Shown here one piece after another: positions 12,713 to 24,690 of a DNA stretch of 64,000 nucleotides. Each line of letters starts with the position of its first letter. The first letter of the stretch is position 1. The stretch is from Polytrichum commune (Eukaryota > Streptophyta > Polytrichopsida > Polytrichales > Polytrichaceae): the NCBI GenBank assembly GCA_950295325.1, contig OX485803.1:39199554-39263553 (forward strand), written 5' to 3'. Made by a program: the position numbers and the translations under genes. A model generated the notes under the pieces. It was given only the letters and a program-made list of their open reading frames with translations, had not been told where the DNA came from and did not search any database.

Positions 12713-13260
12713 ACTACGACATTTATGGTATTTAGTGTCACATGCGTAATAGTGTCACTTACCCTATTTGGAGGCATATGCTAGATAACGTTGATGATTA
12801 ACAACTTCACCATAAGTGTCACCTGATGACTCTTTGTTGTTCAAGTGCATTTACTAATAAATTGGCATGAGTATGGTCAATAATGTTATGAGGTGCATGC
12901 CTATGTTACACAATGGTCTACAAGTTGACTAAAGTGGACACAAATGACAGTCAGCGTTAGTATGCTCCATAATATCTTCCTCTTGCATATTAAAATGTAA
13001 ATACATGACACTTGCCATTAGTACACATAAGAAATTTCTTCCCCTTGCATACCAAGTTGCAAGACTTATCATCTAAAATATCCCAATGTGCTACTCTAAA
13101 TGTCATAATGCATATTTATTTTTTTCACTTAAAGAAGCTACTTTTGTTGACGAATGAAATCATATTGGCAAATAACATGCGTGACACTTTGAGACCTCTA
13201 AGCATCTAGTTTGGCCCTTCGCAAATAGTGCATGTGAAACTAAATACCACAAATGATGTA
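12713..13260. mobile_element. ~545-bp non-autonomous repeat, copy 1
   Basis: It starts CTACGACATTTATGGTATTT and ends AATACCACAAATGATGTA, forming short inverted ends. The interior (GCGTAATAGTGTCACT, GAGGTGCATGCC, ACACTTTGAGACC) matches 17395-17935 nearly end to end, and matches a rearranged copy at about 21300-21890. No coding capacity; the superfamily is not assigned. Confidence 0.65.
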
Positions 13261-13958
13261 CACAACTCACTTCAATAAATGTACAACTCGCCAAGATATT
13301 TATCATCACCAAACTCAACAATGGACATGGTCTTCCTTCACACTTCCCTTATCTTAAAAAAAAAATGCCACCAGAGAGAAGCCATTTCAAGCAAGTTTGT
13401 TTTATGTATAGGGAATTGTTAAATCAACCACGTAGTTTGTTAAAACGGTCACAAAGACACGTTGCACAGTCACATGACTTGGCAAAATTTGATTTTTCAT
13501 CGCACACATGAAGAAGAGCAAGATATTAGCTTTATGTTAGAAGTGATAAACATGACCCACTTAGATGACAAGTCAGAGCCTAGTCGACACCTTGCATGTT
13601 GACTGAAGTCCATTGAAATAGTGTGATTGATTTAACTATGCCCTATATATACATACATAAAGAAGGTTGTCACAATTTGCCCGAGATGTCAAATTTTCTA
13701 TAGTCTCAGAAACCTGCTTTAAGGGAAATAAATGTATGTGGACTTGAATTGACACATTTCTGGTCTTTGCTCGGGAGTCAATGGCAGTGTCTGGGGAGAA
13801 TTTTTGGGTATAATCAGTCAAAACCCTAGTATTTCCAAGCCCAGCCGATTACATGTTGTGGTGAGATCTTTCCATTTTCCTTTATTAATTAGAAGTACAT
13901 TCAAAGGATTTCCTCTAAAATGATTGATATGTTTGTTGAAGGCTTGAACTTCAAGTTA
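13261..13958. other. No gene seen; start of an older interspersed repeat
   Basis: The stretch from about 13780 (GCAGTGTCTGGGGAGAATTTTTGGGTATA) is shared with 17998-18040 and 27047-27080. The downstream block (TTCCTCTAAAATGATTG...CTTGAACTTCAA) is shared with 20350-20450 and 27720-27800. This is an ancestral dispersed repeat into which later elements inserted. Confidence 0.45.
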
Positions 13959-14329
13959 GGGCTGGTTCACATGGGGTCCCAATTCCCACTCGCATTAGCA
14001 AGTCCCAATGTGGAGGAAAAGTCCCACCATGAAAACACGGTTAATTATCATTGAAGTCGGATCTTGATTATTTTATGCAAAACAATCCACGCGACTTGTG
14101 TTGAGAGTCGGGTCTAGCTTTTTGCTCAACCCAACTCTCAACACAAGTCTTGAGCCTCACCTCCAGAAATTGTCGCCATATGGGCATCTACATCATACTT
14201 GGGACTTAGGACTTGGGACCCGTGTGAAGGGATAAGTCCCAATTTCCTTGCTCTCAACGGCTATGATTGCACGGATTGACCTCGAGTGACTTGGGACTTA
14301 GTACTTGGGGACCATGTACGAACTAACCC
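13959..14329. mobile_element. PIF/Harbinger-like MITE with TTA target duplication
   Basis: Left end GGGCTGGTTCACATGGGGTC; the right end reads as GGGTTAGTTCGTACATGGTC on the complement. It is flanked by TTA at 13956-13958 and 14330-14332. A 3-bp TTA TSD with G-rich TIRs is characteristic of PIF/Harbinger-Tourist elements. An empty-site comparison is available inside the window, because the host repeat continues uninterrupted in the copies near 20400 and 27790. No coding capacity. Confidence 0.7.
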
Positions 14330-14376
14330 TTAGTCTTCAACCGGTTGCTTCTCAAACTCAACTAGCTCATCTCTAA

Positions 14377-14602
14377 CTACACCATTTCTGGTATTTAGTG
14401 TCACTTACTATTTGAAGTTACGCACCACTATAACATCTTATTGTTAGTGTGATTATTTACTAAGTAAAGATTTTAATAATCTACATTGTCCAAGCAATCA
14501 ATTTGACCTTTGTTGGCAAAAAAAATGGATCTACAATAAAGAGTTATAGCACAATGTAAGTCCAAATAGTATAAGAGAGATTAAATACCAAAAACGGTGT
14601 AG
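14377..14602. mobile_element. ~226-bp MITE, CTACAC...GTGTAG family
   Basis: Left end CTACACCATTTCTGGTATTT then GTGTCACTTACTATTTGAAG. The right end is the complement, with CCAAATAGTATAAG then AAATACCAAAAACGGTGTAG. The same layout and length recur at 14815, 44976, 50067 and 57476. Superfamily uncertain because the flanking duplications are not clear. Confidence 0.7.
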
Positions 14603-14814
14603 TGGTCGGTTCTCCCCGTTCATTGGTTTCAAGATACAAATATACGATCAATCTGACACTTAAAGAACGTACAATTGATTCAAACTGGAATAAGCTTAGA
14701 ATATAGTGAGTCCTTTGATTGCAGTGCTACATATTTTTGGCCCCTTTTGACCATCCAGGCTTAAATCAATGACTCGATTTTGAATAGACAACCTCGCCTA
14801 ATTTAGTTAACGTA

Positions 14815-15039
14815 CTACACTAACTATGATATTTAGTGTCACTTGCTACGTGGAGTTGCGCAATGCTATATCACTTTTTCTTATTGATGTACGTTTTTAT
14901 CAAGTAAGCTTGTCCATGTTTTAAAGTGTCTAAACAACGAATTTGACATTTGTTGCTAAAATATGAGACATACAAGAAAGAAATACAATATTATGTAATT
15001 CTAAATAGTAAGTGACATGAGAGACAATATCTAGTGTAG
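14815..15039. mobile_element. ~225-bp MITE, CTACAC...GTGTAG family
   Basis: Left end CTACACTAACTATGATATTT then AGTGTCACTTGCTACGTGG; right end TCTAAATAGTAAGTGACATG then ATATCTAGTGTAG. Length and internal spacing match the sibling at 14377-14602. Confidence 0.7.
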
Positions 15040-15518
15040 ATCACTGAATGGGGAGATTTTCTCCCTGACTTGCTCTTCAAGAACTGGTTGGAGTGAACTC
15101 CAACCGTTTGGAGTCTAGACTTGCATAACATTATTAAGCAGTGTGTGTTCATTCATGTGGGCTTTGAGAGTATAACCATGAGATCCCCAACCTAGTGTAA
15201 GGAGGCACATATTAAGTCTTGTAAACCAAAATCCCAACACATCACAATTGAGTTCCCATTCACCACTATATTGAGCACATAACAAATAGCTAAACCAACT
15301 TGTTGAGAAGGCATGCTAGTCACATCCAATACTTTGAAGGTGGCCATCAAACCTATTTCCTAATGTTTTGCACACATGATTAGCAAATTGATTTGAAAAT
15401 GCCATTGCCTCTATTGGGTCACGCCCCGTTCTATCCCGTATGGTTTGCTCATTGTGGTATTTACAATCTCTAGTATCTTTGGAGATTTTTTTAAAATATA
15501 AATATCGTGGTCCAAATT

Positions 15519-15646
15519 CATAACATTATTCAGATACATGACAATGTTCTGTGGGACTAATAGTATTCCACAAAATATTCCCCATATTTCAGTCTGAATG
15601 TAGGGAATATTCCATGGAATTATGTTAGTCCCACATACATGCCCCA
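15519..15646. mobile_element. Palindromic MITE-like element, second copy
   Basis: CATAACATTATTCAGATACA...GTGGGACTAATAGTATTCC on the left and GGAATTATGTTAGTCCCACA on the right parallel the element at 10456-10615. Confidence 0.55.
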
Positions 15647-15736
15647 GAAACCTCAGGTGTTTACCTTGATGAATCGATCATAATCAACTTCTCATGTGTA
15701 AATGAAACATACACCATATTCAAAATCATATGTTGA

Positions 15737-15985
15737 ATGGTCTGAGATGACCCTAAACTACTAGATGACAACGGAGAGGAACCCAATTCCAAATAGAGGG
15801 GTTGGCAATTCGGTTTCCGGCTATGAAATCTTCTCTCTACTTGATGGAAAAACCAAGAGCCCACCCACCACAAAGTAGGCAATACACCCCACCCTGCATC
15901 AAGGGGATCCTTGAGTAGGGTAGGGCCAACGGGTTCAAATTCACGTCGGATTACGTGATGTTGTATGTTATTATCATTATCATAT
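15737..15985 (+). mobile_element. tRNA-derived SINE-like element, copy 1
   Basis: It starts TGGTCTGAGATGACCCTAAA (A-box-like) and shares about 245 bp with 24431-24690, including AGAGCCCACCCA, CCCCACCCTGCA, CAACGGGTTCAAATTCAC and a 3' tail of TTATTATCATTATCAT. The B-box equivalent (GGCAATTCGGTTTCCG) is degraded in this copy but intact in the other. Length, internal boxes and simple-repeat tail are typical of plant SINEs. Confidence 0.65.
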
Positions 15986-17394
15986 GTGAAAGACAAAACC
16001 ACGTGCAGACACAATACCTAATTTCAACAATAAACAAACCTTTGTACATGAGATCTTTATTCAAATTTTGTACCAACTAAGTTAAGCTAGTTAATTGTCT
16101 CATTGGCAACTATGAGACAACAATCAAAATCATGCATGAGTCTGATGGACTCACATACGAACCCTTATTATTTGATTAAAAAAATACTAGGTTTGGCTAC
16201 ATGTTGAGTTTAGAAGCAGTCAAGGTGGCAAGCTTAAGATTTTTTTGGAGTTTAAAGTGGGCGCCTTCAAGCACCACCAATGTGTTCCACTTCAAAACTT
16301 GAATTTTGATACACAAAATTCTCAAATTCCATTACAATCAAAATGTTGCGCCACTATTCACCACTACATGAATAAAGAGGCTACAAGATACAAGCCGAGA
16401 GAGCAAGAGAGTGGCCATCATAGGGGTAGAGAATGGAGGAGACAATGGCGACACCACCCACCCCACCAAACTAAATCATAAGCGACGTGAGCCCTTGGAT
16501 GGGAAGACGGGCTTCCATCCATGGCTCATAGTGGAGCTTAGAGGTGGGCCCTGGTTTTTGGGTGACTCCACTTCACCCATGTGAAGCTACTTGGTGCCAC
16601 CTCTTACCCACAAAGAGTGGAGGTGGCACCTTACAAGGCAAAAAACCAATGTTTTTGAAATGTGTGTGTAAATAATTCACTTCACCATAGCAAAGTGCCT
16701 AATAATAGTTGGATAAAAGAGGGTTGTTACGTACCTTCAATACATGAGTCAAGAATTGTGACCATGTAACTTGTGAGGACCCTTGATTCTCATGCAAAGG
16801 CCATACTACTTACATAGTCTGCTGGAATATGCGTTAGGCCCACCTCTTGAAGGTGGATCTAACAAAAAATTTGGCATATCATGAAACATTATTTGTAGTC
16901 TACCGCGTTGAAATCCATGTAGGCTTTTCATCCATGACAACTTATTTTGACCCTTAGACCTTCACCTTCCAATGGGAAGTGAACTTGACCGGTCTTGACC
17001 TTTTCGATCAATGAGAGATCTTAGAGTGCAATGGTCACGGGCCTTCAGTCTTGTGTGGGAAGTGGCCCTCACTCTACTTATGTCAGGTCAACATTGACAA
17101 ATGACTAAACTTAGAGATACATGTATGTATGATAACCACTTTTATTTTGTAGACCAAATACACACCATATTCAACATCATATGGGAGAGCGGGAATTGCA
17201 TCCATCCACAAACCCTAATCTCAACACCTAATGAATCTTTGTACTCGAGGCCTTTATTCAAACTTAGATGAACCTAAACCAGTTATTCACCTCATTGACA
17301 AATTTGAGACAACACAAATAATGCATCATTATGAAGGTTTCATATACCTTCAAAATCACTCTAGTATATATCTCATGTCCACATTGCTAGACAA
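15986..17394. other. No gene seen
   Basis: Anonymous repeat-like DNA. Segments such as CTTAGACCTTCACCTTC and AGATCTTAGA...GGTCA...GGGCCTTCAGTC (16960-17060) recur at 45490-45590, so this is part of a dispersed repeat. No convincing coding region. Confidence 0.4.
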
Positions 17395-17935
17395 CTACAC
17401 CGTTTATGGTTTTTAAAGTGACATGCATAATAGCGTCACTAACCCTATTTTGAGACGTATGTTATGTTCCACTAATGATCAACAACTTCACCGCTAGTGT
17501 CACCTCATCACACTCAACATTCGATTGTGCTCACTAATATTTCGACAAGAGTATGTTCAATAGTATTATGAGGTGTATGCCTTTGTTACACAAGGGTCTG
17601 CAAGTTGACCAAAGTGTGCACAAATGACACTTGGTGTCAGTGTGCTCAAGGTTATCTTCCTTTAGCATACTAGAATGTAAACACATAACACTTGCTATTA
17701 TTATGCTCAATAATATCTTCCACTTGCATGTTAAAATGCAGAACTATGATCTCAAGTATCCCAATGTCATACACTAAATGTCAAAATGTAAATATTTCTC
17801 TTTAAAAGAGTAGTTATGTTGACAAATAGAATCATATTGGCACTTAAACATATGTGACCCTCTAAGACCTCTAGGCATCTAGTTTATGCCTTTTGCAAAT
17901 AGTGTACATGACACTCAATACCATAATTGGTGTAG
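17395..17935. mobile_element. ~540-bp non-autonomous repeat, copy 2
   Basis: Ends CTACACCGTTTATGG and CCATAATTGGTGTAG are inverted. The interior is collinear with 12713-13260. Confidence 0.65.
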
Positions 17936-18043
17936 ACGCAAAGGTACATACCTTGGCAACCATGGGTGTTTGGGTTGATGGTCAATTTCTCTTGTGTAAA
18001 CCAGTGTCTGGGAAGTTTTTGGGTATAGTGGGTCAAGATCTTA

Positions 18044-20291
18044 GGGGCGGTTTACACTATGGACCATGAAGTCGTCCCACGTAAGAGGCCTATTTTGCGT
18101 GGGACGACTTCCATGGGACGACTTCCATGGTCCGAGTTACTAAAATATTAGTTTTCATGGTTCATGAGCCCTTCACTAGGTGTAAACCGAATGTGGACCA
18201 TGAAGAATGACCATGCACCAAAAAGTGGAGGTGCTGATTTTTTTAATACATGCCCAAAAAGGGCAATTTTGAAAAAAAATTAAGTTTGATCATTCCTTGT
18301 CTTCTCTTGGGCTCCACTTGTCTTCACTTCTTGTTAAATGTGTCGAAGATGTGGCTTGCAAATCTTCTCACAACAATTTTTTTAAATAAAATAAAATGAG
18401 CAATTTAATTTGTACATGTGACATGTAATTTACATGTGACATGTACCTTGTATTGTCACTACACTAAATAGGATATTTAGTGTTTGATTACATTTAATGT
18501 TGTTACCACCCTACCTTGCTCAACACTAATTTTCAATTCTTTGATAATTAATGTTAGAAGATTTCCCATTGCACTTCTTTTGACTACCCTGATCTACAAT
18601 CACTAAACCACTACAGATTTTTGTTTTTTTGTTTTGCAACTGCATTTTGTAAGAATATTGGGGTGTGTAATATACCGTTGGATAGGTATTCCCAGGACCT
18701 TTCCAACGGTATATTACAAGCCCCAAAATTCCAAAAATTACATTTGGTAGACCAAAAAAACAAATCTGCACTTGAATTCTTGAGTTCTAGATGTCCCACG
18801 TTGTTTGGTGAAACACGTGTGAGCCGGTTTAAGGGGTAGGGCAAGGTAGTGTTGGTATGTCTCATGGGCTATGGTATAATTAAGGCGCTTAAAAGGTAGA
18901 TTCATTAAAAATTTATTGAAATGGTATTTCTCTGACATGGGCCCTTGCCTTTTCCTACGGCAGACATTAAGTCCCCCCATACGAACTATGGGGGGTGTCA
19001 GATCCGGGCGGGGGCAGCCTCCTCGGAAATTTCTGAACCCGCCCGAAAACTGCTGCCCGCCCCGCCCAACTTCAAAAAAAATATTGTTCTTGCATTCTTG
19101 AAGGCCGCTTGACTACAAATCCCATATTAGTGCACTTCACCTTCAAGGTCTAAAATCCAATATATATGTGCACTTCCCACTAGTAAATAACAATTCATTG
19201 CCCGGAAGTGAAACCATCAATGAAGCATGTAATTAACTTGGAGGTCAAATAAAATTACAAAATCCTCATTAACATTAAGGTTATAATTTTTATGACTTAC
19301 CATTTGAAATTGTCTTTGTCATTCTAAAATGAGACCTAAATTTAGTGTGCTGATTTAGTATGTATATTTTATAATATTTTAGTAATGCCGTCTACTTTCA
19401 CAAGTATTCATACACATTCAAACCAATTAAGTGTGATTTAATGTAATTAAGTCTAATTAATTCTGATTAATTCTAATCAAACCCAAATAAATCAGAAAAT
19501 ATTCTTACCAAATTAAGTAAGACACTTTCAAATAATTACATTAAATCACACGTAATTATGAATTAATTAATTAATTCCAGTAATTACATTAATTGATTTG
19601 AGTGTGTATGAATACTTGTGAAAGTAGATAGCGTTACTAAATTAATTGTAAAATATACATACTAAATTAGCACACTAAATTTAGGTTTCACTTTAGAATG
19701 ACAAAGACAATTTCAAATGGTAAGTCATACAAATTATAACCTCATTGTTAATGAGGATTCTGTAAATTTATTTGACCTCCAAGTTAATTACATGCTTCAT
19801 TGATGGTTTCACTTCCGGGTAATGAATTGTTATTTACTAGTGGGAAGTGCACATATATATTGGATTTTAGACCTTGAAGGTGAAGTGCACTCAATATGGG
19901 ATTTGTAGTCAAGCGGCCTTCAAGAATGCAAGAGCAATATTTTTTTTGAAGTTGGGCGGGGCGGGCAGCAGTTTTCGGTCAGGTTCAAAAATTTCCGAGG
20001 AGGCTGCCCCCGCCCGGATCTGACACCCCCCATAGTTCGTATGGGGGGACTTAATGTCTGCCTTTTCGTACCAGACCACCTCTCTTGCCTCTCTCAACGC
20101 AAAACCCGTTGGACCATGTCAGTGCATTTATTAGGCCTTAAAATTTATATTTTGGGGACCTCGACCTGCATGGTCCCTCTGCCATTTTTTCCTTAGTGTA
20201 AACCGAAGTTGTCCCGGGAGAACTTCAGCAGCCAATCAGCTGCCTTGTAGAGCCCTAGTCCAACTTCATGGTCCATAGTGTAAACTGCCCC
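18044..20291. mobile_element. 2.25-kb PIF/Harbinger-like element (non-autonomous) with TTA TSD
   Basis: The terminal inverted repeats GGGGCGGTTTACACTATGG (left) and, on the complement, GGGGCAGTTTACACTATGG (right) both continue into ACCATGAAGT. They are flanked by TTA at 18041-18043 and 20292-20294. The host repeat (GTGGGTCAAGATC|TTA|GTGATTCTAAGTC) continues across the junction as in the copies near 13800 and 27070. The interior has no transposase reading frame. Instead it holds a truncated MITE (18461-18556) and a large foldback palindrome. Subterminal repeats of the GACTTCCATGG type lie at 18105-18135. Confidence 0.75.
18959..20062. repeat. 1.1-kb near-perfect inverted repeat (foldback element)
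   Basis: The left arm starts GGCAGACATTAAGTCCCCCC at 18959 and the right arm ends with its complement at 20062. The arms are about 500 bp each and match through the GC-rich CCGGGCGGGGGCAGCCTCC, the AT-rich middle and CACAAGTATTCATACACA. The ~50-80 bp centre (about 19480-19560) is ATTAATT-rich. The arms differ at only a few positions, implying recent formation or gene conversion. It is nested inside the Harbinger-like element; its own TSD was not resolved. Confidence 0.85.
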
Positions 20292-20294
20292 TTA

Positions 20295-22093
20295 GTGATT
20301 CTAAGTCTAGCCGGTTACATGTCAGCATCTTCCGGTTTTGCTTTATTCATTTGATGTATATTCCATAGATTCCTCTAAAATGATTGGTACTTCTCCTGAA
20401 GTCTTGAACTTCAACTGGTTAATTCTCAAACTCAACCGGTTCATATGCAACCAACTGACACTTCTCCCCGGACAGTGGTGTAAACATCCAGATACATATT
20501 CAATATTATATGTGAGAGATGAAAGCACATCCAGACACAAACATAATCTCCAAACTTAACCAAAATTTTGTACCCGAGGACTTCATTCAAACTCGGGGTA
20601 CAAGAGAAAAAAAAAACCAGTCAATCACCTCATTGACAATCATATACTGCATGATTGTGATGGACTTAACTTATATACTTCAAGACCACTGGTTAAGCAT
20701 CTTCTGATGAAGAAGGACCGCCTTCTTGACAAGGTCTTCAAGCCACTATCAAAGTTGAGGGCTTCAATTTGGAAACACTTTCAAGCACAATAAGGTAAGT
20801 TGTGTCTTGTGAGGTTTTAGGGTCTACATGAAACCCATTGTCATGTCACATATTTTGCCCATATTTTGCCCATATGTTGTCCACATGGTGCCAAAGTGTG
20901 TCACAACTCATTCCCAATTTCACATTTAGTTCAAAGGTAGTCAGTTGTGTAACAATGGTGGTTGTCAAGTGGGATTCAATGGGTTTGCAATTGTACCGAC
21001 TCTGCACAATTAAGGTCAAGCATGAACTAGTCTCATTTTCTTCAATTAACTTAAGCACAAAGCCCATGACATACACCCCATTGCGGAATACCTTAGATCC
21101 AAATTTTATGGGGTTTAGAGTCAAGAGTCATGGCCCTAGGGACATGCTTCCAACTCCCCGCAAGCTACCACTATCATTCACTGTCGTTGGGACTCTCAAG
21201 TGTCATGTTTGCTAATTGCCAATACGATACTTTTTGTCAACATAAGTAACTTTTTGAAGTGAGTGATTATCAACATTATGACATTTAGAATAGCACATTG
21301 GGATACTTGAGATAATAGATTTGTATTTTAGTGTGTAACGGGGAAGGTGCTATTGAGCATACTAATGACAAGTGTGCATGTATTAGATTCTAGTAAATAC
21401 TAATGTGGGTCGCGGTGGCATTTGGTTCTTACACATATATAGTTGTTGTTAAATTGGTTTAATTGGTATGTAAGTCACTCATTTTTTTTATTTGCTACGT
21501 ATGGTAGCAAACATCAGATGCATGAGGTGTATGCCTATATTACACAATGGTCTACAAGCTGACTAAAGCGTACACACATGGCACTTGCCATTACTATGAT
21601 CAAGAATATCTTCCTCTAGCATACTAAAATGCTACCACATGACACTTTCCATAAGTATGCTCATTAATACCTTCCCCTTGCATATCAAAATGCAAAAATA
21701 TCATCCCAAGTATGCAAATGTGCTACACTAAATGTCATAATGTGAATAATTTTGTGTTAGACAACTACTTATGTTGACAAATAATATCATACTGACAATT
21801 AATGAACATGACACTCTGAGACCTCTAGGCACCTACTTGAGGCCCTTTACAAATAGTGTTCATGACATTAAATACCATAAGCAATGTTTGGAATCTGCTA
21901 CGTATGGTAGATGGGTTCAAAATGGTTACATTTCTTGACTGACCCACTTCTAGGATATGAAAACATGATTAATACAAGATGGTTAGTAATTCCAAATCAA
22001 GGTTGTGGCCACTTTCCTTTGTATTTTTTGGGACTCATAATGTATTCATCATCAAACGAGGATTTTCATGCTCATGAAATGGTCATATACCCC
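20295..22093. other. No gene seen; dispersed repeat DNA
   Basis: 20295-20500 continues the ancestral repeat seen at 13800-14390 and 27047-27860. 21300-21890 holds a rearranged copy of the ~545-bp element (AATAGCACATTGGGATACTTG, GAGGTGTATGCCTATATTAC, ATTAAATACCATAAGCAATG). The ORFs here show no recognisable protein features. Confidence 0.45.
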
Positions 22094-22225
22094 TGTGAGG
22101 CCAAACCCACCACCCTTAAGCGTCCTAGTCCGGGTGGTGGTTTTGAGAATCACATGTGTCATACCAAAATTCGCGGTAACATGGAATGTAACTCCCATCT
22201 CAATGAACTCCCAACTTACTTAGAA

Positions 22226-22405
22226 TCATGATGTTTTATTGATGTTAGCCTCTTGAATAGGTAGAGCATTGGCCTTCTCAAGGGTCCACCCTGCGGCCTT
22301 GGCTACACATGCCCTTAGTGATATCCCTCTTGAGACCTTGACATTAGCCAAGACCTTCTCATTAGTGATCTTAGCCTCCGTGAGGCTATGGCTTGTCGAC
22401 TCCAT
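22226..22405 (-). CDS. Small conserved ORF inside LTR-like element A (59 aa)
   Basis: It starts ATG at 22405 and ends TGA at 22226. The protein contains SRGISLRACVAKAAGWTLEK, which aligns with KKGISAWACAYKARNWTLES of the ORF at the same place in element B (30218-30430); the start M-[DE]-S-T is also shared. Reading-frame conservation between two diverged copies suggests the ORF is or was translated. It may be a 5' gag fragment reaching into the LTR or an element-specific small protein. No family recognised. Confidence 0.45.
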   Translation of the reverse strand: MESTSHSLTEAKITNEKVLANVKVSRGISLRACVAKAAGWTLEKANALPIQEANINKTS

Positions 22406-22824
22406 GTGACAATTAAATTTCTAATACCTTAATCTGCAATCGTCACCCAAGGCCGTCCTCTTTGTGGGGAACCACACAACTCACCCTGGTGCTTTACATC
22501 AATTTTAGCACATCAATTCATTCCATGATAAGGATACAAGTGTTAAAAAACACTTCTCTATCTTATCACTATCTTAGCATTCCTCTATTGCAAGTCACTT
22601 CTAAATTCACTCACAAGTTCACTCCCTAACATCAACAACCTCCAACTTAAGGGGTTCCTAATTGTAACTCCAATGCTAACCCCGCTAACTTCCTAAATTC
22701 TACCTAGCTACCCCCCTTAACTTATAACCCAGCTCCTACCTAAGCCCTAGTTCAAATGGCTCCCACTCCTTATTGTGGTTGCTACCCAACAACAGGCTGC
22801 AGTGACCGGGACTGCTCAACCCCA

Positions 22825-23130
22825 GTCCGGTGGCTGGCTAAGCCTTCAACCGAGTTGCAGTCTCGTCCAGGGGCTGGCTAAGCCTTCAACCCAGCTACAG
22901 TCTCGTCCAGGGGTTGGCTAAGCCTTCGGCCCAACTGCCGTTTAGTCCAGGGGCTTGCTAAGCCTTCAATCCAGCTGCAATCTCGTCCAGGGGTTGGCTA
23001 AGCCTTCGGCCCATCTGCCGTTTTAGTACAGGGGCTGGCTAAGCCTTCAATCCAGCTACAGTCTCGTCCAGGGGTTGGCTAAGCCTTCGGCCCAACTGCC
23101 GTTTTAGTCTAGGGGCTGGCTAAGCCTTGC
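22825..23130. repeat. Tandem repeat, ~40-bp unit, about 8 copies
   Basis: The unit is GTCCAGGGGCTGGCTAAGCC followed by TTCAACCCAGCTGCAGTCTC, alternating with a TTCGGCCCAACTGCCGTTTT variant. This higher-order alternation of two unit types implies expansion as dimers. It lies within LTR-like element A. Confidence 0.85.
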
Positions 23131-23296
23131 ATGTGAATACTCAACTTAGCTAAACCACCATAAAACCATAAACACCATTCAAACTAAACTAAATCAAACT
23201 AGATTAAACTATAAGCCTAAACAACTAAGGACTAACAATCAAATGACTAACGCTCCTTTGGGTATCACCCACAACCCACACACACACCTCTACACA

Positions 23297-23405
23297 CAAG
23301 AGAGGGAAGGGGTGAGAGTGAAAAGACAAAGAGAGAGAGCATTGAGAGAGAGAGGGAAGGGGTGAGAGTGAAAAGACAAAGAGAGAGAGCATTGAGAGAG
23401 AGAGG
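23297..23405. repeat. GA-rich duplicated segment (~49 bp unit)
   Basis: GAGAGGGAAGGGGTGAGAGT followed by GAAAAGACAAAGAGAGAGAGC is repeated twice in tandem. The opposite-strand Leu/Ser-rich reading frames here are compositional artefacts. Confidence 0.75.
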
Positions 23406-23824
23406 AAGATTTTGAAGAAGAGAGAAGAAAAGGTAAAAAGAGGGAACTTAAGGAGAAGAGAGGATAAGGGAGGAAGAGGAGAGATAGGGCATCCAATCAC
23501 AACCCCTTAACCTTCTCCCCCTTAGTAGGACCTCATCCTCTCCGCTAACCCTTCAACCCCTAAACCAACAAGAACACGTTCTAATTCAAACAATTAAATC
23601 AAAGGCACTTCCCCATGCCTCATCAAGCACTACTCCTCTAATCAAAACACTCCCTAATGTCACTAAGCTTCTAATTCACCACACAAAATGGCTTAAGGCC
23701 TAAACATAAATCCACACCAAGCCTCACTCTTTTTATACTTTTGATTGTTTCAATAACACTCCAATTGCAATTCTAATTAAATTCTAAACATAAAACAAAT
23801 ATGAGCACTCATTTTGGGCTCATA

Positions 23825-24430
23825 ACCCCCCCCCCTCCCCCTATTGTATTGACTATCAAATGGAGAACATTTATTATATTTTGAACACGTAGTCCAATCT
23901 CTTTGAAGCACATGTCTTTTTATTGGATTTATTATCAAATTTCCACAAATATCGTAATAGGTGACTACATGCATGTTCGGGGGACATATAGGACCATTTA
24001 ACAAAGTTGCTAGTGTTCATAAGCATTTCAACTAATGAAATGTCTCATTTGGTAGGCAATTGAAAATCATAGAGATTGTCATTTGAAGTTCACATTTGAG
24101 GTGCAAAAAGTTTGTAGTGTCACATTATGAGTGGAAAGAGAGAAACACCATCAAACATGGGACTAAAGCCTTTCTTATAAAGACTTAGGAAATAACCAAG
24201 AAGATAAGAGACAATTAAATTCTTTGAGATGAATGGACAATCAATCCTTTGGATACATAAGATGGGTACTTAGAATTTGTAAAGCTTAGATTGCTTGAAC
24301 TGGAAGACACTTGTTGAAGGCCTATGACTCTTGGAATTTGAACAATTGAGCCATGTACGGAAGAATGGTAAGACATGGAAGTCCAAAATTACGTAGAATA
24401 AATAGGAACATACACTTGAGTTACTCAATT
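23825..24430. other. No gene seen
   Basis: A poly-C/T tract (23826-23842) follows the LTR-like element; the rest is anonymous AT-rich DNA. Confidence 0.4.
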
Positions 24431-24690
24431 GTGGTCCGAGATGACCCTAAACTACCGGGTGATAGTGGAGAGGTACCCATTTCCGAATGGAGTGGTTGAT
24501 GGTTCGATTCCCATTGTGAAATTTTCTCTCTACTTGATGAAAAAACTAGCTAGGCAGGTAGGAGCCAAGAGCCCACCCATTGCAAGGTAGGCAGCAAACC
24601 CCACCCTGCACCAAGAGGATTATTGAGCAGGGGAAGACCAACAGGCTCAAACTCATATTAGATTGCCCGACGTTGGTTATTTATTTATGT
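24431..24690 (+). mobile_element. tRNA-derived SINE-like element, copy 2
   Basis: A-box-like TGGTCCGAGATGACC at 24432, intact B-box GGTTCGATTCC near 24512, a body shared with 15737-15985, and a 3' tail TTATTTATTTATG. The box spacing is longer than in a tRNA but within the range seen in plant SINEs. Pol III transcription is inferred from the boxes. Confidence 0.7.

Larger units (their letters stand above)
22094..23824 (-). mobile_element. Solo LTR-like element, copy A (1.73 kb)
   Basis: Plus-strand ends are TGTGAGGCCAAACCC and TTTTGGGCTCATA, flanked by ACCCC at 22089-22093 and 23825-23829 (5-bp duplication; the right copy lies in a poly-C run, so it is weaker alone). Both ends match copy B at 30196-32512. 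On the minus strand a TATAAAAAGAGTGA box sits 87 nt from the 5' end, at nearly the same distance as in copy B. TG...CA-type ends, a 5-bp TSD and a promoter near one end fit a solo LTR in minus orientation. The ~11-bp terminal inverted repeat is longer than usual for an LTR. It contains a small conserved ORF, a 40-bp tandem array and GA-rich duplications. Confidence 0.65.

Noticed and set aside
15661-16014. 117-codon minus-strand ORF
   Set aside because: It runs antisense through the SINE copy, with no domain or splice support.
23225-23500. Leu/Ser-rich minus-strand ORFs that look like membrane proteins
   Set aside because: Composition artefact of GA-rich tandem repeats in the LTR-like element.
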